A DNA stretch of 39,350 nt from Betaproteobacteria bacterium RIFCSPLOWO2_02_FULL_63_19 (GCA_001770415.1 MEQX01000108.1:39831-79180); one strand, 5' to 3'. Counted from the stretch's first letter, positions 25,063 to 32,964 are shown. Program-made: numbers and translations. Notes: generated from the sequence alone by a model not told the origin.

Positions 25063-27033
25063 ATGACGAGCACGCTTGAGCTGGTGTTGATTTTCCTCGC
25101 CAGTGCGGTGTGTGTCGTGGCGCTGTCGCGCATGCTGCATTTGCCGCCTTTGCTCGGCTACCTGCTCGCCGGCGTCGCAATCGGCCCGCATGCGTTGGGC
25201 TGGATTCCAGAGTCCGGCGAAGGGCGTTACCTGGCCGAGTTCGGCGTCGTATTCCTGATGTTTTCGATCGGACTGGAGTTCAGCCTGCCGAGGTTGTTCC
25301 AGATGCGGCGCACGGTATTCGGCCTCGGCCTGTCACAGGTCGCGCTTACCGCGGCAGCGGGGTTCGCGGCGTGCGTGCTTGCCGGGGTGGGGTGGAAGCC
25401 CGGCCTGGTTCTCGGCGGGGCGCTTGCCATGTCATCGACCGCGATCGTCGTCAGGATGTTTGCCGAGCGGATGCAACTGGAAACCCCCCATGGCCGTCAA
25501 GTGCTGGGCGTGCTGCTGTTTCAGGATCTCGCCGTGGTGCCGTTCCTGATCCTTATTCCGGCGCTCACTCAGGGCGAGAACGAGATCGCTGTCAAGCTGG
25601 CCGCTGCTCTGGGCAAGGCGGCGGTTGTCCTCGCGGTGCTGCTGTTTCTCGGCCAGAAGCTGATGCGCGGCTGGTTTCACGTCGTGGCCCGGCGACGCTC
25701 GCACGAACTCTTCATCCTCAACGTCCTGCTGATAACGCTCGGACTGGCGTGGCTCACCGAGCTTGCCGGCCTGTCGCTCGCTCTTGGCGCGTTTCTCGCC
25801 GGCATGCTGATCGCGGAGACCGAGTACCGGCATCAGGTGGAAGAGGACATAAAGCCGTTCCGCGAAGTGTTGCTCGGTCTGTTCTTCGTGACGGTGGGCA
25901 TGCAGCTGGATCTGCGCGTCGTGCGCGACAACCTGGCTCTGGTGGCGTTCCTGTTCGTCATCCCGGTGCTGTTCAAAATGGCGCTCGTATCCGGTCTGTC
26001 CCGGCTTTTCGGCGGCGTGCCCGGAACGGCGCTGCGCGCCGGGCTCGCGCTCGGGCCGGCGGGTGAATTCGGTCTGGTGATCGTCGCTCTGGCCGCGAAC
26101 GTGGCGGTGGTGAAGTACGAATTGGCCCAGGTGGTGTCGGCGGCGATGGTGCTGTCCATGCTCGCCGCACCGTTCTTGATTCAGTACAGCGACCGGCTGG
26201 TGCTCTGGCTGTCGAGCAGCGAGTGGATGCTGCGTTCGCTGGAGTTGCACAAGATCGCCGTCAAGAGCCTTGCGACCGAACGCCACGTCATCATCTGCGG
26301 TTACGGGCGCACCGGTCAAAATCTCGCTCATCTGTTCGAGCGCGAAGGTATCCGCTCGGTCGCCCTGGATCTTGATCCGCAGCACGTGCAGGAGGGCGTG
26401 AATGCGGGCGAATCCGTCGTCTACGGTGATTCGACGCGGCGGGAAACGCTGATTGCCGCGGGGATCGCGCGCGCGAGCGCGTTGGTTGTCACCTTTGCGG
26501 ACAAGGCGGCGGCGCTGCGGATTCTGCACCACGCCCGCGCGCTGAATCCGGGACTGCCCGTCGTCGTGCGCACGCGCGACGACGCGAACCTCGACGCGCT
26601 GCTGGCCGCGGGGGCCGCGGAAGTGGTGCCGGAGACCTTCGAGACCAGCCTGATGCTCGGATCGCATGCGCTGGTGCTGATCGGCGTGCCTCTGAAACGG
26701 GTGCTGCGCAGCATCCAGGACGTGCGCAGTCACCGTTACAGCCTGCTGCGGGGCTTTTTTCACGGTGAGTCCGACGCGCCCGAGGCGGGAGACGAACTGC
26801 GCGAACTGAGGCTGCATTCGGTTCGTCTCGAGCCGGGTAGCTACGCCGCGGACAAGACTTTGCGTGATCTCGATCTGGCGGCCACCGGCGCGAGTGTCTC
26901 GGTGCTGCGCCGTATCGACACGCGCATGGGCGCCCCGGCACCCGAGACAGTGCTCGAAGTCGGGGACGTCCTGGTTCTGCTTGGCACCGGCGATCAACTC
27001 GAGGCCGCCGAGATCAGGCTGCTGCGTGGATGA
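25063..27033 (+). CDS. CPA2-family cation:proton antiporter (KefB/KefC-like)
   Basis: Residues 1 to about 390 form a 12-13 helix Na+/H+ exchanger domain of the CPA2 type (LLGYLLAGVAIGPHALGW, MFSIGLEFSLPRL, GPAGEFGLVIV). Residues 408-520 are a TrkA-N/RCK NAD-binding domain starting HVIICGYGRTG. The last 80 residues are a TrkA-C ligand-binding domain. Known members carry K+ efflux, KefB/KefC being glutathione-gated; which ligand applies here is not visible. It is a single transcription unit closed by a terminator-like hairpin at 27060. Confidence 0.92.
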   Translation: MTSTLELVLIFLASAVCVVALSRMLHLPPLLGYLLAGVAIGPHALGWIPESGEGRYLAEFGVVFLMFSIGLEFSLPRLFQMRRTVFGLGLSQVALTAAAGFAACVLAGVGWKPGLVLGGALAMSSTAIVVRMFAERMQLETPHGRQVLGVLLFQDLAVVPFLILIPALTQGENEIAVKLAAALGKAAVVLAVLLFLGQKLMRGWFHVVARRRSHELFILNVLLITLGLAWLTELAGLSLALGAFLAGMLIAETEYRHQVEEDIKPFREVLLGLFFVTVGMQLDLRVVRDNLALVAFLFVIPVLFKMALVSGLSRLFGGVPGTALRAGLALGPAGEFGLVIVALAANVAVVKYELAQVVSAAMVLSMLAAPFLIQYSDRLVLWLSSSEWMLRSLELHKIAVKSLATERHVIICGYGRTGQNLAHLFEREGIRSVALDLDPQHVQEGVNAGESVVYGDSTRRETLIAAGIARASALVVTFADKAAALRILHHARALNPGLPVVVRTRDDANLDALLAAGAAEVVPETFETSLMLGSHALVLIGVPLKRVLRSIQDVRSHRYSLLRGFFHGESDAPEAGDELRELRLHSVRLEPGSYAADKTLRDLDLAATGASVSVLRRIDTRMGAPAPETVLEVGDVLVLLGTGDQLEAAEIRLLRG

Positions 27034-27059
27034 GATCGCCGGTGGGGCAAAGGTGTGGC

Positions 27060-27097
27060 GGGCCGTACCCCGCGACGCAGGGCGGCCCCGTTTCTTG
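27060..27097 (+). terminator. Probable intrinsic terminator after the antiporter gene
   Basis: GGGCCG (27060-27065) pairs with CGGCCC (27083-27088), with an additional internal CCC/GGG pairing, and is followed by a short T-rich run (TTTCTT, 27091-27096). The stem is imperfect (two bulged bases). Confidence 0.45.
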
Positions 27098-27274
27098 CCG
27101 ACGTTCATTTCCATAGGTCGTTGTTCGGCTTCGGACCCGGGAAAGGATTCCACGGCGATGTTTCTATCTATAATTCAGTGCATAATTATGTAATTCATGC
27201 GGATAAGCTACTGACAACAAGCGTATTAACATGTATATTTCGTTTCATATTGTGTTTCATTATTATCCCGTGTC
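27098..27274 (+). promoter_or_regulatory. AT-rich promoter region of the hipA-like gene
   Basis: From about 27155 to 27265 the base composition drops sharply in GC compared with both neighbours. A perfect TATAAT lies at 27169-27174, with only a poor -35. A short AATT..AATT symmetry lies around 27183-27195 and the leader is about 95 nt. The composition step suggests acquired DNA or a deliberately accessible regulatory region. Confidence 0.5.
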
Positions 27275-28642
27275 GTGACCAAGCTCAGAACTGATGACCT
27301 GATCCGGGTACTTCGTCAGCACCCTCGATCAGGAAGCGCTGAACTGTGCGCGCGACTCAAGGGCGTCAGCCGGGCCACCCTGACGCGCGCGCTGAAAACG
27401 CTCGGGGACGCCGTAATCACCGCAGGAGGATCTCGCCGGACGCGGTATGCCTTGCGCCGGCCGCTTCGAGGGAAGCACACGCCCATCCCGCTCTATCAGA
27501 TTGATGAACATGGGCTCGGGCGCGAAATTGGGCAGCTGTCATTGACGTATCCAGAAGGCTCCCACCTGGAATTCCAGGGGTCTTTCCGCTGGCCGCTTGA
27601 CCGCGCGATGTCCGACGGCTGGTTTGACACCTTGCTCTACCCGGTGCTCGACATGCGTCCACAGGGATTCATCGGACGCAACTTCGCTCACGCTCATGCC
27701 CTCGACCTGGGGGTGTCGGATAACCCTGATGACTGGTCCGATGACGATCTGGCTCACGTCTTGGCGAGCACCGGACATGACCAACCCGGCAACCTGATTC
27801 TCGGCGAAGCGGCGTATCGTCGCTTTCTCGACCTTCTTCGCACTGGTGAAGGCCGCTTCCTGGCAGAGTCCGACGTCGAGGCACGCTACATTCAGGAAGC
27901 TGAAAACGCGATGAGGCACGGGGAAGCGCAATCCTCCGCCGGCGGCGAGTTCCCCAAGTTCACGGCGAGCCGTCACCTGCACGGGAAGAAAGTCGACGTG
28001 ATCACAAAATTTTCCGGAGCCGACGACTCTCCCGCGGTGCGCCGATGGTCGGACCTGCTGGTATGCGAGCACCTTGCCTCCCTGAGCATGCCGCGCAAGC
28101 TGCACGTACCCGCGGCCGATTCGGCGATCCATCGATACGGCGGGAGAACATTTCTTGAAGTCGTACGCTTCGACCGCCACGGCGATTTCGGCCGCTCGCC
28201 CGTCTGCACGCTCAGCAGTCTCAACGCCGCCTTGATCGGCGCAGGGGGAGGGCCGTGGCCCAAGGCCGCGCGCACGCTGCAAACGCTGGGCTGGCTTCGC
28301 GAAGCCGACACGGTTGCGCTCATCTGGTGGTTCGGCAGACTGATCGGAAACAGTGACATGCACGACGCCAATCTCGCGTTCCGTCCGGGTCTGGCGCTCG
28401 CGCCCGCATACGACATGTTGCCGATGATGTATGCGCCGATGCGCGGCGGGGAACTGCCGCACACGGAGTTTCGGCCGGAGCCGCCGTTGCCGGCCGAAGC
28501 ACCGATCTGGAGGCGCGCCGCCGAAGGCGCGGAATATTTTTGGAACCTCTGCGCCGGCGACGCGCGAATCAGCGCCGACTTTCGCCGGATCTGCGATGAC
28601 AATCGGCGCAAATTGGCGTTCTTGCTCTCGCGAATGCAATGA
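27275..28642 (+). CDS. yjjJ: HipA-like serine/threonine kinase toxin, YjjJ type
   Basis: The 455-residue protein joins an N-terminal winged-helix DNA-binding segment (SAELCARLKGVSRATLTRAL, about 20-40) to a HipA kinase. The HipA core includes VITKFSG, VVRFDRHG, then LIGNSDMHDANLAF (about 355-368) holding the catalytic Asp and metal-binding Asn, and PAYDMLPM with the second metal Asp. This matches E. coli YjjJ, in which the helix-turn-helix is fused and no separate HipB exists; none is present here either. HipA kinases phosphorylate aminoacyl-tRNA synthetases and cause growth arrest; the YjjJ target is not established. The start is GTG 27275 without a clear Shine-Dalgarno sequence. Confidence 0.88.
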   Translation: MTKLRTDDLIRVLRQHPRSGSAELCARLKGVSRATLTRALKTLGDAVITAGGSRRTRYALRRPLRGKHTPIPLYQIDEHGLGREIGQLSLTYPEGSHLEFQGSFRWPLDRAMSDGWFDTLLYPVLDMRPQGFIGRNFAHAHALDLGVSDNPDDWSDDDLAHVLASTGHDQPGNLILGEAAYRRFLDLLRTGEGRFLAESDVEARYIQEAENAMRHGEAQSSAGGEFPKFTASRHLHGKKVDVITKFSGADDSPAVRRWSDLLVCEHLASLSMPRKLHVPAADSAIHRYGGRTFLEVVRFDRHGDFGRSPVCTLSSLNAALIGAGGGPWPKAARTLQTLGWLREADTVALIWWFGRLIGNSDMHDANLAFRPGLALAPAYDMLPMMYAPMRGGELPHTEFRPEPPLPAEAPIWRRAAEGAEYFWNLCAGDARISADFRRICDDNRRKLAFLLSRMQ

Positions 28643-28645
28643 GAT
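28402..28645 (+). repeat. Direct repeat copy 1: 3' end of the intact hipA-like gene
   Basis: This stretch, coding the last 81 residues of the kinase, recurs in the same orientation at 29284-29486 with high but imperfect identity. Copy 2 lacks 39 bp. The two copies bracket the minus-strand RHH/coiled-coil pair. Confidence 0.85.
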
Positions 28646-28695
28646 AGATGTTGGTTCTTTCTTCTTCAGCAGGCGGTGATAGCGGTTGCATTTCG

Positions 28696-28905
28696 TCAAC
28701 GCTTGCTCTCGATTTGCCGGACCGCCTTCTCGCTACTACCCCGCGACAAGGCTATTTCCAGCGCCGTTTCGAGGCGAATCACCCGCTCCGTCAGGCTTTC
28801 GATTTTCTGCTGTTGGGTAACCATCGTCCCGGCCATGCGCTCTACCCTGTCGTTCATCTTGATGACCGTGGTAATCGCGTCCCACATCTTATCGGTAACA
28901 CTCAT
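28696..28905 (-). CDS. Small coiled-coil protein of unknown function, partner of the RHH-like gene
   Basis: A 69-residue, hydrophilic protein starts MSVTDKMWDAITTVIKMND and continues with a heptad-rich segment (QQQKIESLTERVIRLETALEIAL, about 32-54) predicted to form a coiled coil. I do not recognise a named family. Its ATG shares bases with the upstream gene's stop (TGATG), a coupling typical of obligate partners such as toxin-antitoxin or plasmid accessory pairs. No secretion signal or membrane segment is seen. Its job is unknown. Confidence 0.7.
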   Translation of the reverse strand: MSVTDKMWDAITTVIKMNDRVERMAGTMVTQQQKIESLTERVIRLETALEIALSRGSSEKAVRQIESKR

Positions 28906-29177
28906 CAGGCGGCCTTCCGTTCCATGCGGGCGATACGCTTGTTCGACGCCTCAACGAACGCCAGCGCATCCCCGATAGCAACACTCGCTTGCGCGGTTGT
29001 CTTGTTCATTTGGTCAATCATCCCTTCAAGCACTTTGTCGTCCTCGGATGGCCGGAAAGAAGCTGCGGCACGGCGCAAAAACTCTCCCATCGAGAGGCCG
29101 GCAGCCTTGGACATCTTTGCGATTCGCCCTTTCTCGGCAGCCGTGAGAAGGACCGGAATTCGTTCGGAAGCAGCCAT
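28905..29177 (-). CDS. Small ribbon-helix-helix-like protein, possible antitoxin or mobilisation-type regulator
   Basis: The 90-residue protein opens with RIPVLLTAAEKGRIAKMSKAAGLSMGEFLRRAA, which has the strand-helix-turn-helix form of ribbon-helix-helix DNA-binding proteins (compare MobC- and ParG-like regulators). A helical C-terminal half of unknown role follows. ATG 29177 has an excellent ribosome binding site (AAAGGAGT). It is the first gene of a two-gene unit with the coiled-coil protein and has a promoter overlapped by a palindrome, consistent with self-repression. The specific family is not certain. Confidence 0.75.
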   Translation of the reverse strand: MAASERIPVLLTAAEKGRIAKMSKAAGLSMGEFLRRAAASFRPSEDDKVLEGMIDQMNKTTAQASVAIGDALAFVEASNKRIARMERKAA

Positions 29178-29191
29178 TGCATCACTCCTTT

Positions 29192-29243
29192 ATGTGCATG
29201 GTCAGCACATGCATAGTGTAGGAGGAAACAACTGCAGGTTCAA
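29192..29243 (-). promoter_or_regulatory. Promoter and operator-like palindrome of the RHH/coiled-coil pair
   Basis: On the minus strand TTGAAC (29238-29243) and TACACT (29215-29220) are 17 bp apart. Just downstream, nested inverted repeats ATGTGC..GCACAT (29192-29197, 29205-29210) and TGCATG..CATGCA (29195-29200, 29208-29213) cover the expected transcription start. An RHH dimer binding there would block the promoter. Confidence 0.55.
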
Positions 29244-29283
29244 GTCGGGTTTTTCGGGCTCTGCTGTGGATCTCGAAACGAAG

Positions 29284-29485
29284 GCGCACCGCATACGATC
29301 TGCTGCCAATCGCGTGCGCGCCGATGCGAGGCGGAGAACTGCCGCACGGGGAATTTCGGCCGGAGCCACCGTTGCCGGCCGAAGCACCGATATGGAGGCG
29401 GACCGCCGAAGGCGCGGGTTATTTCTGGAACCTCTGCGATGACAATCGGCGAAAAGTGGCATCCCTGCTGTCGCGAGTGCAATGA
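29284..29485 (+). pseudogene. Degenerate second copy of the hipA-like 3' end
   Basis: The frame reads AYDLLPIACAPMRGGELPHG, then EFRPEPPLPAEAPIW and ends SLLSRVQ-stop, matching the last 80 residues of the kinase at 28402-28642. Thirteen residues (39 bp) are missing exactly between two TCTGCG words. There is no N-terminal part, start codon or upstream kinase motif. The stop TGA lies one base before the ATG of the oligosaccharyltransferase, so this copy keeps the old junction to that gene. Confidence 0.9.
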
Positions 29486-29486
29486 G

Positions 29487-31289
29487 ATGGCGGTAGCGCT
29501 CGGGCCAACGGCGTGGTCCCGCTCGGCGCCCGGCGCGGTGAGTCTGCTGCTCGCGGGCGCGATGTGCGTGCTGCCGTTCCTGATCCCTTACCACCAGGAC
29601 CCGCTGCGCAGCTTTTATCCGGAATGGTTCGCCGCGGCGCTCGGTCTTTGCGCGGTCGCCGTCGCGTTGGCCGGGCGCGTGTTTCCATCCGTTCGGCTTC
29701 CCGCTCCGGGACGCTGGTTGATCGGCTTCGCGGTGTTTCTTGCCGCGTGCGCGCTCGCCCGCGATCCGGTCTATCCGCAGATGACGCTGTGGGCCATCGC
29801 CTACGTGGCGTATGCGGTGCTGATGCTCTGGCTGGGCGCGCATCTGGTTCACGAGATGGGACTGGCGCGAACTGCCGAAGTGCTGGCGGCTTGCGTTCTG
29901 GCCGGAGCGCTCGCCAACGCAGCCGCGGGTGTCGTGCAGTTTTACGGGCGCCCGTTTTGGCTGGAGGACCTGGTGGCCCATCTGCGCGGCAACCGCGCGT
30001 ATGGCAACATCGCGCAGGCCAACCTCTACGCCAACTATCTTGCGCTGGGGCAGGCGGCCCTGCTGTTCCTATGGGTTCGTGGGCGCATCGGCGGGAGCCT
30101 GACGTGGTGCGCGGCGGCGTTGCTCGTGTGGGCTTCGGCGCTTTCGGATTCCCGAGCTGCGCTGCTGTTCGTCCTCTGGTTCGCCGCGCTCGGAGCACTC
30201 TCGACGCGCCAGTCGCCGGCAGGCGACATGCGACGGCTGCGCACCGCTTCGTTCGTACTGGCTGCGGCAACCCTCGCGGCATTTGCGGTGGTCCCTCGGT
30301 TCAACGATCTGTTCGGTCTGGGTCCGGCGCAAGCGGGGATGGACGGACGCTGGTTTGGCGGAGCGGGGTTTTTGCGCTGGCCCGCGTGGGCGCTCGCGCT
30401 GCGCCTTTTTGCCGGCGCGCCGATCGCCGGCGTCGGCGTCGGGGAATTCGCGGGCGCCGCGTTCGACGCCGGACTGCCCCGTGAGATGGCCGATGCGTTC
30501 GAGGTCTGGACCTCGCCGCATGACCTCGTGCTGCACCTGATGGCCGAGACCGGCGCGATCGGCGCCGCTCTGGTGCTGGCCGGGATCGCTGTCTGGTGCC
30601 GGCAGGTGTGGCAAAGCTATCGCGCCGAATGGCAGCCGGCCGCGTGGTGGATCGTCGCGGCCGTGGGCGTCGGGCTGGTCCATTCGCTGGTCGAATTTCC
30701 ACTGTGGAGCGCGCATTTCCTGGGGACGACTGCGCTCTTGATGGGCACGGTCACCACCGTTTCGGCGCGCAGCCTTGGAGGCCTGAATTCAGGTGCGGCG
30801 CTTCGTCGCGTCGCCGTGGGAGGCGTTTGGGTCGGGCTCGCTGTCATACTGGCTCTGGGTTTGCGCGATTACGGGCGGCTGGATGTCACGCGGGGCACGG
30901 GAGCGGGCAGCACGCTCGCGGGCGCTGCAGCCAGCGACGACGCGCGGACATTGCGCGAACTCGGCCACGGGGTGCTCGCGCCGCTGGCCGAGTTCCGGTT
31001 GTGCATGGGCGCGCCGCTCAATCGCGATGAACTGGACCTCAAGCTGCGCTGGAGCGCGCGCGTGATGCATTATTTTCCGTCCAACGCGATCGTCGGCCGG
31101 CGGGCGGTTTTCCTCGCGCTCGATGGGCGCGAGCACGAGGCGGCGGCCCTCGTTGATCGGCTGGCCGACCAGAAGCGCGCGTCGCGAATGCAATCAGCGC
31201 AGTTGCTGCAGCAAGCGCAGAACTCCGACGCGGTCATCGCGCGATTAATAGCGAGATTACAGCTCGGACCGCGCCGGCTCGATCCGTGA
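29487..31289 (+). CDS. pglL: PglL/PilO-type O-oligosaccharyltransferase (Wzy_C family)
   Basis: A 600-residue membrane protein with about 10-12 helices, a Wzy/WaaL-like core and a C-terminal periplasmic or soluble part. Marks include RAYGNIAQANLYANYLALG (about 170-190; ligases of this group keep a G-N-x-x-Q-x-N element), LSDSRAALLF, the large-loop TSPHDLVLHLMAETGAIGA with a conserved His, and HSLVEFPLWSAHFLGT, typical of PglL. It transfers a lipid-linked glycan to serine/threonine of pilin-like proteins in the periplasm. ATG 29487 is chosen because everything upstream is hipA remnant. It converges on a pilin gene, its likely substrate. Confidence 0.88.
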   Translation: MAVALGPTAWSRSAPGAVSLLLAGAMCVLPFLIPYHQDPLRSFYPEWFAAALGLCAVAVALAGRVFPSVRLPAPGRWLIGFAVFLAACALARDPVYPQMTLWAIAYVAYAVLMLWLGAHLVHEMGLARTAEVLAACVLAGALANAAAGVVQFYGRPFWLEDLVAHLRGNRAYGNIAQANLYANYLALGQAALLFLWVRGRIGGSLTWCAAALLVWASALSDSRAALLFVLWFAALGALSTRQSPAGDMRRLRTASFVLAAATLAAFAVVPRFNDLFGLGPAQAGMDGRWFGGAGFLRWPAWALALRLFAGAPIAGVGVGEFAGAAFDAGLPREMADAFEVWTSPHDLVLHLMAETGAIGAALVLAGIAVWCRQVWQSYRAEWQPAAWWIVAAVGVGLVHSLVEFPLWSAHFLGTTALLMGTVTTVSARSLGGLNSGAALRRVAVGGVWVGLAVILALGLRDYGRLDVTRGTGAGSTLAGAAASDDARTLRELGHGVLAPLAEFRLCMGAPLNRDELDLKLRWSARVMHYFPSNAIVGRRAVFLALDGREHEAAALVDRLADQKRASRMQSAQLLQQAQNSDAVIARLIARLQLGPRRLDP

Positions 31290-31333
31290 AAATAATCAGG
31301 CCGCTGGCGTAGCCGTGGGGACGGAGAAAACAA

Positions 31334-31358
31334 AAGGGCCCGCGAGACGCGGGCCCTT
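31334..31358. terminator. Strong bidirectional terminator between pglL and the pilin gene
   Basis: An 11-bp perfect stem (AAGGGCCCGCG, loop AGA, CGCGGGCCCTT) lies between two converging genes. On the minus strand it is followed by TTTTGTTTTC, a good U-tract for the pilin transcript. The plus-strand run (TTCTTGCTT) is weaker. Confidence 0.9.
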
Positions 31359-31378
31359 CTTGCTTGGACCGCTGCGCG

Positions 31379-32068
31379 TTACAGGTTCTTGCAGAGCAGG
31401 TACTGGTTGGTGCCGGTTTCCTGATAGCCGGTTGCAGTCGTGCCGACGCTTTCATTGGGCTGGGTCTGGAGCATCCCGCGGACGCCCCCGGTGGTTCCGT
31501 TTCCGTCGTCGACCTGCGTGTCCACCGCGATCGCGACTTTGTCGGGCAGGTTGCTCGAGCAGATGATGTTCGATGTAAATCCAAGACCGGTGGTCTGCAC
31601 CCCCAGCATTCCGTTGACCGCATTGGAGGGTTGCTGCACCGCTGCCGCCCCGGTCGTCGGCCCCGGCACGAAGCCCGAGAGCCGCAGGTGCAACCAGAAC
31701 TTTTGGGGTTCCGTGGCAGTATCTGGGCCGACAGGAATCGCATTGTACGCGGGGACCGGACTGGCGCAGGTGCCAGTGCAGAAGACTCCGTTGCCGTCAC
31801 CGCCGTATCCGACGGTGGCTCCCCAGCGGCTCTTCGTGGTTGCGTCCAATTCGTCCCCCGGCAGCGCCCGGTACCTATCCTGATACGAGTAAATCGCTGC
31901 GGACATGCCGTTCATGTCGTTGACGATGTTCTTGATCTTGGCCTGGGTGATCATTTCCTGGCCCTTCAAGATGCCGCCGAGCAGCAGGCCGATGATCACC
32001 AGCACGATCGCAATCTCGACGAGCGTGAAACCCGCCTGATTCTTGCCGAACTGTCGCATTGGTCTCAT
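31379..32068 (-). CDS. Type IV pilin-like protein (prepilin with class III-like N-terminus)
   Basis: The 229-residue prepilin has a 13-residue basic leader ending in Gly, then F-T-L-V-E-I (Phe+1, Glu+5) and a hydrophobic helix (IAIVLVIIGLLLGGILKGQEM), the substrate pattern of prepilin peptidase PilD. After cleavage about 216 residues remain, with Cys pairs at VFCTGTCAS and near the C-terminus (LLCKNL). ATG 32068 follows GGAG; the earlier TTG lies within the promoter's -12 element and cannot be used. It probably forms or caps pili. Glycosylation by the neighbouring PglL-like enzyme is likely. Major or minor pilin is not decided. Confidence 0.88.
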   Translation of the reverse strand: MRPMRQFGKNQAGFTLVEIAIVLVIIGLLLGGILKGQEMITQAKIKNIVNDMNGMSAAIYSYQDRYRALPGDELDATTKSRWGATVGYGGDGNGVFCTGTCASPVPAYNAIPVGPDTATEPQKFWLHLRLSGFVPGPTTGAAAVQQPSNAVNGMLGVQTTGLGFTSNIICSSNLPDKVAIAVDTQVDDGNGTTGGVRGMLQTQPNESVGTTATGYQETGTNQYLLCKNL

Positions 32069-32116
32069 GGGTTTCAAAGCTCCATTCATGACACGGTTGA
32101 TGTGGGACACGAAATC

Positions 32117-32133
32117 ATGCAAGAAAAGTGCCT
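32117..32133 (-). promoter_or_regulatory. Sigma-54 (-24/-12) promoter of the pilin gene
   Basis: The minus strand reads AGGCAC-N5-TTGCAT. GG (-24) and GC (-12) are separated by exactly 10 bp, as RpoN requires. The predicted start near 32107 leaves about 39 nt before ATG 32068. Pilin genes in Pseudomonas and Geobacter are driven by RpoN with PilR. Confidence 0.85.
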
Positions 32134-32192
32134 GGATCCAAGGATGATAATCCGGCCTTTAGGGGTTGATTCCGGAGTGATTTTCACCAAAC

Positions 32193-32231
32193 CTGTCGAA
32201 AAACCGACAAATATGACGATAATCCGACAAA
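32193..32231 (-). promoter_or_regulatory. Likely enhancer (activator sites) for the sigma-54 pilin promoter
   Basis: CCGACAAA occurs twice (32204-32211 and 32224-32231) exactly 20 bp apart, and an opposed CTGTCG lies at 32193-32198. On the minus strand these read TTTGTCGG, resembling the TGTC-type half sites bound by PilR. They sit about 90-125 bp upstream of the start, the normal place for sigma-54 activators. Confidence 0.6.
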
Positions 32232-32250
32232 TTATTTGTTTTCAAGGAAC

Positions 32251-32964
32251 TTAGCGCCGAGACTTCATCCTCGCCTCAATCTCCCGCAGGCGCAGGTCGA
32301 GAAAGCGGATTTCCGCCGGGTCGCGGATCGTACCGCTGGCGAGAAGTCCCCCTATCATGATCCGGGCAGTCTGCAGTTCGTTCATATCCTCGAGGATGAA
32401 AATCTCCATCTGCTTGGCCCAAAGCGGCACGTTGGCTCCCGTAGCGTGCTGCTGAATCGCCGCGGCATAGCGCCGCGCGAGCGGCAGATCGTGCAGGCGA
32501 TGTTTTGCGATGGCTGCGGCGTGCGCCACCCAGCGCCAGCGGCGGTTCGGGTCGGCCGTGAATTGCCGGTAGATGAATTCGAGCATGTACCTGACCTTGG
32601 CTTGGTCGGGGACTTCCGCGTACAGGCGGCTCGCCGCCATGAGCGGATACTGTCCCTTCGGATCGAGCCACAGGATGCGCAGCAGCCACTGCTGGACGGT
32701 GTCGTAGTTCAGCGCCTGGTAGGGGACACGGTTCAGCGCCTGATAATCGAAACTCTGCAGATAGAGCATCAGCACCTTTGCCAGCGGAATCGGGTCCCCC
32801 AGCGAGGCCAGGCGCAGCGCCGACTCGCTCGGTGGCGCGCGCAGGTCGGTGGCCGCCGGCGGCGCCACGGGGTTCCCGGCTCTGAGTGCGATCTGCGATG
32901 CCAGCGCGCACGCGAGCAGTGCCAGCACGGGTTTCGGGACATCGCTCAGCGAACGCTCGGCCAT
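32251..32964 (-). CDS. Membrane-anchored helical-repeat (TPR-like) protein, unknown function
   Basis: The 237-residue protein has a hydrophobic N-terminal segment (PKPVLALLACALASQIAL, about 11-28), either a membrane anchor or a non-cleaved signal. An all-helical domain follows, with repeated aromatic/leucine helices (LMLYLQSFDYQALN, LLRILWLDPKGQYPLMAASRLYA, MLEFIYRQFTADPNRRWRWV), suggesting TPR-type packing. I do not recognise a named family. It lies 22 bp after the ABC-2 permease on the same strand, so a role in the same export or membrane complex is likely. Confidence 0.75.
   Translation of the reverse strand: MAERSLSDVPKPVLALLACALASQIALRAGNPVAPPAATDLRAPPSESALRLASLGDPIPLAKVLMLYLQSFDYQALNRVPYQALNYDTVQQWLLRILWLDPKGQYPLMAASRLYAEVPDQAKVRYMLEFIYRQFTADPNRRWRWVAHAAAIAKHRLHDLPLARRYAAAIQQHATGANVPLWAKQMEIFILEDMNELQTARIMIGGLLASGTIRDPAEIRFLDLRLREIEARMKSRR

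Noticed and set aside
25432..27153. Long open frame (573 codons) on the minus strand across the antiporter gene
   Set aside because: It is the antisense of a well-conserved transporter, is extremely rich in Gln, Arg and His as GC-rich antisense frames are, and shows no domain or ribosome binding site.
32069..32122. TTG-initiated upstream extension of the pilin gene
   Set aside because: The TTG lies inside the -12 element of the sigma-54 promoter, upstream of the expected transcript start, so it is not on the mRNA.
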